From Enoplolaimus lenunculus (Eukaryota > Nematoda > Enoplea > Enoplida > Thoracostomopsidae), in assembly GCA_030248215.1 (NCBI GenBank), contig JASANG010000561.1:27826-91825 (forward strand): DNA of 64,000 bases. Direction: 5' to 3'. The notes beneath the pieces were generated by a model. It did not search any database. It had not been told where the DNA came from and worked only from the letters and a program-made list of their open reading frames with translations. Below, one piece after another: positions 10,863-20,612 of this stretch. Made by a program: the position numbers and the translations under genes. The first letter of the stretch is position 1. The number at the start of each line of letters is the position of its first letter.

Positions 10863-13800
10863 GTAAGTTTCTAATGGGAGACGAATTGGTGATAGGTGCT
10901 AAACACAATTGAGAATACGGCTTCTGGTCCAAATTAAATTCAGCACATAATTTAATTCATAGCTGTATATACTCAGAGCAGCATACTCAAGAATTAAAAC
11001 TATATTTTTCAACTAAAAACAATTAAAAATGGCTGGCCAACTTTTCCGTTTCAGTTTACGGTTACATATACAAATACCAAATATTATGCAATATTTATGC
11101 TCAAAATCAGTCATTAATCATATATGAATCGCGTAATGTTTCGTTACAGATTTGCTGAAATTGTTCCATATAAAAATAATGGCTCATGTTACTTTAAGGG
11201 GCGCAAAGGTTTCTGGTGGGTCTATAAAACAGTGGGTATAGATGCTAGCTTACAATTTTATGCTTAGGCTTAGGCTTAGTAACACATTTTTGCAACGCTC
11301 AGGTTTGGGCTTGGGCAATAGAAATATGCTTAATCTACTGTTACGCCCCTAAAAGTAAACATTGGCCCAAATAATTATAATTAAATACGTTCAAAATCTT
11401 AAAATTTTTATAAGTATGCGTTATTTTTTTAATTAAAATTCTAAAAAATGCACCGAATACCTATACATGCCTGAATTGTATTGGCAGAAAACTAAAACAT
11501 TTTTGAAACTCCTATATTGCATAATTCAAGTATACTTCAATGTCCGTTTTCCGTTTGTGCTTCTGTTATTTTGATCACTATCCGTTTGCGTTTTCGTTAG
11601 CATCCATTTTACAGCATGATGCTATCGAATGATTTCAGTGAAAGACACAACATCGACAACAACGACAACAACTTCAACACCAACAACTGAACTCGTTAAG
11701 CGTTCGCTGTTCGATCCGTATGCAAAATTTACTGCAATCGAAAAAACTGTTGTTGTTACATCTCAATCGGCCGGATGCGCAGCAGTCATTGTACTGCTAT
11801 CTGCAACAATTGTGCTTGCGTTAATAATTAGGTTTGCCAAATCAACCAAATTACTTGTAACCGATGCCTGATTAGCCTAAGTCTATTTGTAAGCCTGAAG
11901 GGCAAGCATCGGTAAATATAAACCAAACCCTAAACGTGAAAAAAATTAAGTCTAAAACCTAACTCCTGATATAAGTAATTCTAAGCCAATGTTTAGACGC
12001 AAGAATAAGCCTAACCTCATTAAGCATAAGCGCAAAGATAACTCGAAAGTTAAGCGTAATGATAAGTTCCCGCTCAAGCCTACTCTATTCACTCCCGCAG
12101 GTAAACTGTACGTCGAAAAATGCGCCAGAGTCTAAAAGTGAAAAAACATTTTAACTGAGAGAACAGGATTTGAAATATCAATTTATCAAATAAAAACTGA
12201 CAATGAAACCAATGTTGAATTAATATATATTTTTTAAGAGATTTTCGTGTTGAACGCATTTTGCAATTGGTCGAAGAATCAACTCTGCTAATTGCACATA
12301 TTTTGATGCTAACAGTTGCACTGCAACCATGCCGACCCGGTCGTAAAGTAAGATTAAAATTAGCGCTGAACAACAGGTGCAGTTACACTGCAAAAAGCGG
12401 TGAGTCAAATTGACTCTCTCGGAAACAGGCTTTTCCTGACTACACAAACTGAGTCAAACTTGACTCCGCTAGAGTCAAATTGGACTCATGAGCGATTCAG
12501 TGAATCGAATTTGACTGTTGGCGGAGTCAAATTTGACTTAGTTTGTGTAATCAAGAAAAGCCTATTTCCGAGAGAGTCAACTTGACTCCCCATTTTTTAC
12601 AGTGTATCAGCAGTCATAACAGCAAAAAGCCGTGGCGTGCAACCACAGTGCCTTTGAAGTATAGCATACTTTTATAAGGTGCGGTTAATGCACGCCGCGC
12701 TATTTTGCGAGACTGCAATCAAGTAAGCTTAAAAGCTTTAGACTAATTTTTTGTTTAGATTTAAGCTTTAGTCTTTAGTGGTAAGTTCAAACTGTTTCTT
12801 ACGTTTAGGCATAGGTTTGGGCTTATGATTACAATTCCAAGACGCGAGAGCTCCTCAGACTCGAGCATCAAGTTGTTTATATTTGAGGGATGCATGGCAG
12901 TAAACTCATCCCAAGGAATATGCTTATTGCTTATACTGATGTTACGGCCCTGTTCTATACATTCGCCGCGTTTATACACTGTAAAAATGGTGAGGTCAAA
13001 TTGACTCTCTCCGAAATACGCTCGATGAGACTACACTAACTCCGTCAAATTCTACTCCACCAGAGTCAAATTCGAATTAACACTATGTCGCACGTTTGAC
13101 TCATGGCGGAGTCGAATTTGACTCTTGCACAGTCGAATTTGACTCTTGCGCAGTCGAATTTGACTCAGTTTGTGTAGTCCCGTAGAGCCCATTTCGGAAA
13201 GAGTCAGTCAATTTAACTCACCATTTTTGCAGTATAAAAACGTTTTCAAAAATATCGTTTGACACACAAATTGCGTTAGATATAGTTTTGGCTCATGTTA
13301 CTTTAAGAGACGTTCAGGTTTCTGGTGGGTCGATAAAAGAGTAGGCTTAGCTTCTAAATTACAATTTTTTGCTTAGACTTTACGCTTCGGCTTAGGAACA
13401 CATTTTTGCAACGCTTAAGCTTAGACTTTACGCTTACGAATACGCTTAACCTACTGTTACGCCCCTAAAACTAACATTGGCCAATATTTTCATATTGCAA
13501 TTTTTACCTTTCAGCTTATGTGCTTGCTTATCAACAGTATAATCAACTACATGTTTCTGCTGACGTTTACGTTCGTCTTACTTCAAGCTCTTCAGTGCTT
13601 CTGTATTATGACCAATTTGATATCGCGTGGAAGTATCTTAGAAACGCAAACGCTGTGCTTTCTTGGATTTGTTGTTACGTTGCTTCCAATTATCACTTGT
13701 GCACCGTGTATGACCGAAGTTGATAGGTAAATCTGTCGGATCCGTTGCCACGAGGCCCGGGGGGGCTCAGCCGTTCTGCGCTGGAAAAATTTTCACCCCT

Positions 13801-16800
13801 TTGAAAATTTTCAAACGTGCTTTTTAAAGTCGCCGAAAGCTCTTGTGGTTTTTGTATGCCCCTCGTCAAAATTTTTTAGCCCCTCAGTAAGGTGTCGTTG
13901 GCTACGGGACTGAAATTTATCAAGGTATAGCTAGATATCAGTTGCTGGTATTAGAATATTAACAATTTACCATGGATATCGAGTGGATGTCGGAAAATAT
14001 TAGCTACCCGTCTTTAGGTAAAAACTTGTCGCACAGGTCGCGAGCCAGTGCCGTTAATGTGTAGGTTTAGGCAAGCTAGAGCTACATACGATAAGATGAG
14101 CGCACGAGTACATGACGCGGGAGTCGGTCAACCACCCCACCTACCATGTTCACAACCAAAACTTAATATTTCGGAATGACAAAAATAAATTAAATCTAAT
14201 ATATATATAATATATATATACCTATTTTATTTGCAGTTTAAATTAACTTTACAGACATTGGGCACTGCTTCAGTACGAATTTCCGTGGATCCTTGTGATA
14301 CCAATGCTTGCAACAGCCTGGTCTGCCATGATCCTTAACGAAGCTGCTGGGATGATTCATTTTGATCCGAGTGTCACCGTGTCACTACACCAGCGATCGG
14401 TGGCAATGTGAGTATTCAATTAGGGCGACGCTATACGTTTGCGTCGCCGTCCGTCGCCGACTCTCACCGCACGGCACTGCACAGAAGTAAACCGCGCACC
14501 GTAAACACACGATGACGGACGGCAACAGAAGGTAGACGGACGGAACCGGATGATACTCAAATTTTTAACAAGTGTATAGCGCAGTCCCAACAATTCAATT
14601 CCCCCAAAATTACAAAATAGCATACGGATGTCAATTTCTGGCATTTCCGGTACAAAATCAGTGTCTGTTTTTTTCATTTCGAACATTTTTACAAAGTCCG
14701 TAGCATTGTGTATAAAGCAAAGACTCATATTTCCATTAAGTATAAATCTTGAGAAATCTAAGATCAAAGCGAATGTTGGCCGATTGGATCGATCTCAATC
14801 CATGTTGACATTTCGAAAGTTTTGTAGCAAGATTTTCGGCTGCAAAAACTTGCACGTGTGTGAATTTGAATGATAATTTATTATTATGTATCGTGCAACA
14901 TTTTCAGTATAAACCAAAAAGCACTATGGTTTATTATTCCACTCCATCTTGCATCATGGATACTGTCAGCAGTTGTTATATCGAACGACAAAGTAACGCT
15001 ATATCCGCTAACAATGGCAGTCAATATATTACTGGCTCTGACTATTTTCAATTCTCATACGCTTGCAAACGCTAAGGTAAACGATAATGTATATACTTAA
15101 ACACTGTAAATTTCAGTGAGTTGATTTTATCTCATAATGAATTGAATCATTCAGTCTGAGTTAGGACTATCAGAACTCAGATTTTTGAGTGGATTCAATT
15201 TCTTCTGAATTAATTAAGCAACGCACCCAGAGTCAACACATCTCACAGTGAAAATGAGCTCAACTCAGAGTGAGTTAATGTTTACTGATTTATATTTAGA
15301 ATTAACTAACTCGCTAGCTGAACTGATAAATCAACTCATTGGAAATTACAGTGTATAATTTGGTTGGAAGACCTTGTGAAAAAATTCGGTCGCGAACAAC
15401 GAAGTCTTTACAGCTTAAACTAAGTCTTTATAACCCGTAAACATTCAACAGATTTGCTGTGATTTGCAAATTTAATTGGGTGTATATATATATCCGTTTC
15501 CGGTAAATATCGGTGTTCGTTTCACGTATAGAAATACCGAAAATTTCGCAATCGAAATTCGGTTCTGAGCAAAATTCTCTAGTTTTCGCTATTCAATTCC
15601 AGTGCTAAACTCCGACATTTTTCCGCCGGATTTTCATTTACTTTCGGTGGTAATTTTAAGTTGTAAAAGTTAAAGTTCAGTTTCCTTGATGATTTTTTCT
15701 GAAAAATTGCAAAAATGTTTCATGGCGATATTTTAAGTAAATTGTGCTGAAATTCAATTTTTCAATCACAGTTTTACTTTTCATTATCCGGTTCCGGTGG
15801 AAAACTAAGTATAATTTTAACTTTTTGGTTCCGGTATGTTTTAAGTCAAGTCGTGTCCTGGTTTAATACATCTGGCGAATGTATGGGACCTGGACCCCTA
15901 TAGCAAATAAATAAAAGGTGGTCTATCCTATATATTTTGACGAGTTGGAGTTTAAACGGTACCATTTTTATGGTTGCATGACCAACGGTTCAAGAGTTGT
16001 GGCTCACAAAATTGTATAGCAAACACGTACAGATTTAAAAGAGAAAGTGTATATCTCATACCTATTCTCACATTCGTAAAATATAAGCTTTGTCAGGTTT
16101 ATTCGTTGTACAAAAATTTTTCAGGCGGTTGCACATGTTTTACATTAATAGTTACAATTTAAAGGGCCATAACTATTGAACCAGGGAGCATGCAGCCTTA
16201 AAAATTGTACCGCTGAACTCAACGCGTCGATATTAAACGTAAATCTATTGCGAAAAATAAAAAATATTGAATTGTAAAAACTGTCCTGCCTTAAATTTGT
16301 TCTATTTTAGATGCGCCGACTGCTATTTAAAGGACTGTACTCTCTCAGGCACTACCTTACGTGCGGCAAGGTAAATAAATACATATATATTTACACATCA
16401 CCATAGACTAGAGTGCAACATCTCTGTGTCTGTCTGTGGTCCTCGCAGAAACTCGACCCCTGACTCCTGTACATTTTTAGGCCTGAGTTCCGTCAATTTC
16501 GGTAGTGAAATTTGCCGTAATTTATAAAAAAAATTTCCACCATTTCCTTAATTTGTTTATAAACGTTGAAGCAATTCTTGAAGCTGACGAATGCCGACAT
16601 TTTCCAAATTTGAAGTTTACGCAGATTATTGATTTCAGTAACGCTAGTTTTCACTAGTTTACATACAATACAATCAAAATAAACATTGTCACAAACCAAT
16701 TTTTGGCATTCCGCTTATACACTGAAAATTCCGATTATAGTTGATTAATCAACTCAGAGACGGAGTTAGTTAATTCTAAACTTGACCCATAGAACAGGGC

Positions 16801-18178
16801 CGGAACGTTTTCCTGTGTGATTGTAATAGAGTAAGCTTAATCTTTAGACTAGCTTTTTCCTTAGGCTTACGCTTAGGTATAGGCTCATCCTTACGCTTAC
16901 ACTTAGGGTTAGGCTTTAGCTTAGGAATCTGCTTATACTACAGTTCCGGCCATGTTCTATACATGGGTCTCTAATAACGGTAAACATTAACGCACTGGAA
17001 AAGTCAGAGCTCAGACCTCTGAGTAGAATCAACTCACTCTGAGTTAAAATCAGCTCACTGAAATTTACAGTGTAGGAGCGGCGCAATAACTTAACGTTCT
17101 ACAATTCCACCCATCTGTGCCGGGCGGACCGTTGTTCTGCGCGACTGCGGTAAGGCCTAAGCTTCAAAAACCTATCCTTGCGCTGCGGCTTAAGATAAGG
17201 CTCAGGCATAGAAATACGCTTGTACAACTATGCGAGCCCAGGATGCAAACAGATAGTAAAATAACGTAAACAAAAACCGATAGTGGATCAAAATAACGGA
17301 AATGAAAAAAAAAACACATTTTTGCAACGCTTAGGCTCAGGAAAATGCTTAATCTACTGTTACGCCCTTAAAAGTAAAATTTCATTTCGGACAATTGAAG
17401 CGCGTCAGTAATGAAAAATTGACGTATGTATGCGTGATTCATAATTATTTCTTTGAGCGTAAAAATAACAGAATCTCTGTTTTTATAACGGAAACGAACA
17501 CCGATTTTTATCGGAAACGTATAATATCCGGTTACATCGTGTGCGGCCTCATCCATATACATGGATCTGTAATTCTAGTATCCAAAACAAGCACCGGTCG
17601 ATCCGGCAGAAGAACATGTCCTCGCTGAACTCGAACAAAGTACCCGCTGGAAAAGGGCAGAAGCACAAAAATCTCGACGACGGATGGAAGCGTTGGAACG
17701 CAAAGAACGGCCACAACCAACGTTGGCTCAAGTAATCGTCTACTTCTTTCCCTGGATGCCCGGCGTTTGGAAAGGGCTTAAAATATGTGGCAACAAAATG
17801 AAAAAATGTCTATTTCGAACAGCTTCAAAACCAGTTGAATCTCTCGGAACATCATTCAGGATTCACGGGACACCACCTCACCGTGAAAGTGCACTCTCTG
17901 ACAAAGACATTGAACGAATGTCAACCAGTGCCGAACTACGCGAATTCAAACGAAATGCAGCGAAAAATGCGCACAACACTAATAACAGGAGTTTGAAGAG
18001 TAGAAACAGCAACAAAAACGGTAACACTGCAGTGACGGGTCGAAGGAAAAATTTCTCGGCATACTATCAGCTTAGCGACGACGTTAAAGAATCGACAAAT
18101 ACAGGAAGCAATAAAAGTTTTAAAAGTGATGCAACCGTTCAAAGAGGTGATAGTGCGTGGCGATACCTGGATGACTAA
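10295..18178 (+). CDS. Lectin-GPCR A: C-type lectin domain fused to an adhesion-like 7TM receptor
   Basis: Eight exons join in phase: 10295-10862, 11639-11831, 12239-12347, 13515-13726, 14255-14407, 14908-15076, 16311-16370 and 17579-18178, giving 687 codons plus stop. The start ATG begins a signal peptide (LHIILIATAILTALLSLARG). Then come a CTLD (residues ~26-189), a Thr-rich stalk, and seven helices: TM1 in exon 2, TM2 in exon 3, TM3-4 in exon 4, TM5 in exon 5, TM6-7 in exon 6. A tail of about 220 residues is rich in Arg, Lys and Asn. Loop lengths, the TM3 Cys (LMCLLINS) and the TM6-7 pattern fit the adhesion/secretin class. No GAIN domain or GPS Cys-Trp motif fits between CTLD and TM1. The likely role is a cell-surface sensor of carbohydrate or matrix; that is inference. 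Exons 2-3 rely on an AG|GTTTGC donor that avoids a stop 36 bases on. Confidence 0.72.
11181..11367. mobile_element. MITE family D copy
   Basis: Ends GGCTCATGTTACTTTAAGGG and CCCCTAAAAGTAAACATTGG are inverted, around TTAGGC-type hexamers. It lies in intron 1 of lectin-GPCR A. Confidence 0.75.
12386..12605. mobile_element. MITE family B copy
   Basis: TA, CACTGCAAAAAGCGGTGAG ... CCATTTTTTACAGTG, TA. Arms of about 90 bases are near-perfect inverses. It starts 39 bases after exon 3 of lectin-GPCR A. Confidence 0.88.
12697..12966. mobile_element. MITE family C copy (degraded)
   Basis: The interior (GTAAGCTTAAAAGCTTTAG) and right end (ACGGCCCTGTTCTATACATT) match family C. The left terminus is unclear. 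It lies in intron 3 of lectin-GPCR A. Confidence 0.5.
12977..13233. mobile_element. MITE family B copy
   Basis: Starts CACTGTAAAAATGGTGAGG after TA and ends CCATTTTTGCAGT. The centre has a short tandem duplication of GCGGAGTCGAATTTGACTC. Intron 3 of lectin-GPCR A. Confidence 0.82.
13290..13482. mobile_element. MITE family D copy
   Basis: Inverted ends GGCTCATGTTACTTTAAGAG and CCCCTAAAACTAACATTGGC, with a TTAGGC/TTACGC core. It ends 32 bases before exon 4 of lectin-GPCR A. Confidence 0.72.
13744..13912. mobile_element. Family L element
   Basis: Opens CGTTGCCACGAGGCCC, carries GGGGGGCTCAGCC and AGCCCCTCAGTAAGG, and ends GTTGGCTACGGG. Intron 4 of lectin-GPCR A. Confidence 0.6.
14423..14583. 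mobile_element. Family J element
   Basis: Starts GGGCGACGCTATACGTTTG, ends AAGTGTATAGCGCAGTCCC, with a CpG-rich left half (GTCGCCGTCCGTCGCCG). It produces a spurious minus-strand frame of 115 codons. Intron 5 of lectin-GPCR A. Confidence 0.55.
15102..15353. mobile_element. MITE family A copy
   Basis: Starts CACTGTAAATTTCAGTGAG and ends TGGAAATTACAGTG, then TA. It lies 25 bases after exon 6 of lectin-GPCR A. Confidence 0.85.
15478..15860. mobile_element. Worn family F element
   Basis: Contains ATCCGTTTCCGGTAAATATC and other CCGG/TTCCG words of family F, without two clear ends. Intron 6 of lectin-GPCR A. Confidence 0.35.
16720..17073. mobile_element. MITE family A copy split by a family C insertion
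   Basis: The left part begins CACTGAAAATTCCGATTATAG and the right part ends CTCACTGAAATTTACAGTG. Between them, at about 16785-16968, sits a family C MITE. The family A copy was therefore there first. Confidence 0.72.
16785..16968. mobile_element. MITE family C copy nested in family A
   Basis: Ends ACCCATAGAACAGGGCCGG and CCGGCCATGTTCTATACATGG are inverted. The interior has TTAGGC- and TTACGC-type hexamers. Confidence 0.7.
17228..17541. mobile_element. Family F element with a family D fragment inside
   Basis: Outer ends CAGGATGCAAACAGATA and TATCCGGTTACATCGTG are inverted. About 17300-17375 is a piece of family D (ACACATTTTTGCAACGCTTAG ... CTGTTACGCCC). It ends 37 bases before exon 8 of lectin-GPCR A. 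Confidence 0.55.
17579..18178 (+). other. Last exon of lectin-GPCR A: cytoplasmic tail
   Basis: It encodes 199 residues after the 20-residue exon 7 (RRLLFKGLYSLRHYL). A charged helical segment (RWKRAEAQKSRRRMEALERK) comes first, then a hydrophobic-aromatic patch (VIVYFFPWMPGVW), then a Ser/Asn/Lys-rich low-complexity end. The patch could be membrane-associated. Overlapping frames here are shadows. Confidence 0.7.
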
Positions 18179-18223
18179 AGTTTACAAATTAAACATCATT
18201 AACTATCTTTCGGTTATCTACCG

Positions 18224-18229
18224 ATTAAA
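18224..18229 (+). other. Possible poly(A) signal of lectin-GPCR A
   Basis: ATTAAA lies 46 bases after the stop codon. Only position and motif support it. Confidence 0.3.
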
Positions 18230-18269
18230 AATTACTTGTCGCATTTGATGGTCTCTTCCATTCGGGTCA

Positions 18270-19630
18270 CCTCCTGACCCGTTCGACATTCCAAGAAAAA
18301 TCAGTCTGACGCGCTGTGTTATATACCCTTAGAGAAACTAGTCCTGTTTGTCCGGTACTTAATGCCAGGAACCCAATATTATTGTAGGACTTAAAACTTT
18401 AACTGGAGACGTGTAGATATTATTAATCTTTCCCCACTGTGAGAAGTTCGTGATTTTGACTCAGTCCTGTATCTCCTTTATGCAGGTCTTTTCTCTATGT
18501 ATGCTTATCGCTCTGATTTAGTAAACGCGGCCGGTAAATGTTTACTAATCCCAACCTAAAGCCTGTATAACACCGAATAACCAATACCAGTAAATCACAG
18601 GTTATGCAATTTAACTGGCAACCTGAGCCGGAATCCTTAAAGCCGACGTCTGAATCTGTTTTAATCCAGCCACTGGCTTTACCGATACCAATACTTTTGC
18701 TATTTCCCAGAATCCGTGCAATTCTAACCCCGTTAGAATTACACCCTGTAGACCGTGCACTCTAACCCCGTTAGAGATACACCAAACTTTGCCGACCAAT
18801 CTAACCCCGTTAGATTTGGCCCAATCCGTTGTAGAGTAATAAACCTAACCCCGTTAGATTTTTTAAACTACTTTTCCCAGGTTCTCCGGTACAATCCCCA
18901 AATTTTCTTTAACACATGATATCAGTATCCAATACTGGGTAAATCCTGCGCTTTGCGCAACACCAATTGAACCTGTACTCCGTAAGTTCCTTCACATCCT
19001 ATGCCACCGTGGCTATTCCTATTCCTAATACAATTCCAATCCTACTTACCAAGGCTCCGTTAACAAATTCCAAACACGTACGCTTTCCACAAGTAAAAAG
19101 AATAAGAAACTCAAAACTCCGTAAAATGCGATTCACCAACTCGTACTAGCTCAAGACTCAGAATGATTCCGGTCCCGGCTACCCCTTTTGCATCTCGACC
19201 TCATTTGCATATCGCCGACACCCACAATTGGGTGTCCGCTATGCGGTTGAGGTCCAGAGCCACACACCCGGTACACTTCCCACCACAATAACAATATTAG
19301 CACTTTTAGACACACATCAAAAGCACCATATTGGTGCTGACATAGCCTAGCTATGTCGTTATCCGCAGCATAGGCCAACAATAATTGCAACATTAATCAG
19401 CAACATTTTACGACCACGCAGGGCCCCGGTAAATTAAACATTGCGGACACAGCCACCATAGCATCGATTTTAACAATTCTACGCCTTGTAGCAACGCCTA
19501 AGCCTAACTTAAGTTCTAAGAGAGACTAGGTGGAGCCAGGGACTCCCTTAAGGTGTGGTTTTGATATTTGATTTTATTTTGAGTTTTAGTTTTTAATTTG
19601 AAAAAGGTTTAAGTGTGGCAGAGCCACCTA
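18270..19630. repeat. Array of short perfect hairpins, non-coding, C-rich on the + strand
   Basis: This stretch differs in base use from its AT-rich neighbours and holds no convincing exon. It carries at least eleven short perfect stem-loops. Examples: CGGGTCA/TGACCCG (18275), TTAGTAAAC/GTTTACTAA (18518), CAGTAT/ATACTG (18927), TGCGC/GCGCA (18947), GACACCC/GGGTGTC (19217), AGCACC/GGTGCT (19319), GACATAG/CTATGTC (19338) and GTGGC/GCCAC (19615). Between 18721 and 18860 lie four copies of CTAACCCCGTTAG whose outer stem bases differ but still pair. It could be a structured RNA, an unknown mobile element or inserted organellar DNA. Confidence 0.55.
18721..18860. repeat. Four CTAACCCCGTTAG stem-loops with covarying flanks
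   Basis: Copies at about 18721-18740, 18760-18776, 18798-18815 and 18845-18858. Core arms CTAAC and GTTAG enclose CCC. Outer pairs are AATT/AATT, CT/AG and AAT/ATT in the first three copies, so they change together; the fourth has only the core stem. Confidence 0.75.
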
Positions 19631-20612
19631 CACCCACATGAATAATTAGGCGATGTTGACCATCATAAATTGAAAGTATATACAATTCTGAATAGCAGAG
19701 TGAAAACTGATAATAAAAATAACGGAAACGATAGTGATCAAAATAATGGAATCGGATATTGAAGTATAAAAGTTTCAAAGCTGTTTTATTTTTCAGCCAA
19801 CACAATTGAGGCGTGCAAATATTCACGGGGCTTTTCAGAATTTTAAACAAAAAACGGACGTATCGAAATTCGTTTGATTTTAAATAAGTTTCGTAATTTT
19901 TATTTCATTTCGAACAATTACAGCATCTCTGTAAATGCAAAATTGCCGGATAGATACGTGAATTATACGTAAGCTTAACGAACACCAATTTTTACCGGAA
20001 ACGAATATCCGGTGACTTCCTGGTGTATAGCATTATATCTTTGACAATAGTTTTAGTACGTTATGTTTTGAAATTTGTCATACATGTTTCCGCAAACGAA
20101 TTGAACGAAGTGTTTTTGAGAAAACATTTACTATCAAACAAGTTATAACAAAACTCAATGTACCTCATAAACGATCTTGCATAAACCTGTTAAACCAAGC
20201 ATGAGATTCACATGAAAATTGCTTGTGCAAAAATAGTGAAAATATCAGAATAGAATAGCGATCAACATTTCAGAAACTGAAAATGTATTCTAAAAACACA
20301 CGGAATAAAACCATATTTGAACGCACGTAACGACGCATACAACACGCAAACGTGGTGTTGGATTTTAAAAAATAGTCAAAACAGCAATATTTTTAAAAAT
20401 TAACACCATTTTTAATCTTCAAGCCGGGACGTCTTAGTCAAAAAACTACAACATCCGAGCAAAAACTGAAAAATAAAGTCAAACACTTTCAAAAATAAAC
20501 AAAAAATTAACTAAAAAATCAAATAATTTTAATACTGTGCCAAAACATCAATAATCTGCTGAAACACATCCATTGTTCTAAACGGTTCCAGTGCTCTTTT
20601 TCACGCGAAGAA
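19631..20612. other. Convergent spacer between lectin-GPCR A and ATIC
   Basis: It carries a family F remnant (about 19690-20025, ending ATATCCGGTGACTTCCTG). The rest, about 20030-20612, is AT-rich with no coding signal and should include the ATIC 3' UTR. Confidence 0.45.

Larger units (their letters stand above)
11639..15076 (+). other. Seven-helix block of lectin-GPCR A (exons 2-6)
   Basis: TM1 is QSAGCAAVIVLLSATIVLAL; TM2 ESTLLIAHILMLTVAL; TM3 INYMFLLTFTFVLLQAL; TM4 CFLGFVVTLLPIITC; TM5 PWILVIPMLATAWSAMIL; TM6 ALWFIIPLHLASWILSA; TM7 YPLTMAVNILLALTIFNS. Intracellular loop 1 is short (RDFRVER). All exon joins keep frame: phases 2, 0, 2, 2 and 0 after exons 2-6. Exons 2, 3, 5 and 6 have length or phase counterparts in lectin-GPCR B. 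Confidence 0.72.

Noticed and set aside
11629-11871. Lectin A as a single-pass protein ending at the TGA at 11869-11871
   Set aside because: An AG|GTTTGC donor joins TM1 in phase to a TM2 exon and the rest of a 7TM, and receptor B shows the same arrangement. RNA would settle it.
12220-12447. Minus-strand frame of 75 codons over the TM2 exon
   Set aside because: The plus strand has splice borders in phase and a TM2 sequence matching receptor B; the minus frame runs into a MITE.
14420-14767. Minus-strand frame of 115 codons
   Set aside because: It lies in an intron of lectin-GPCR A and starts inside a family J element; no domain is recognisable.
18270-19630. A solo LTR of a retroelement
   Set aside because: No TG...CA ends with a target duplication could be found and no internal retroelement sequence is nearby.
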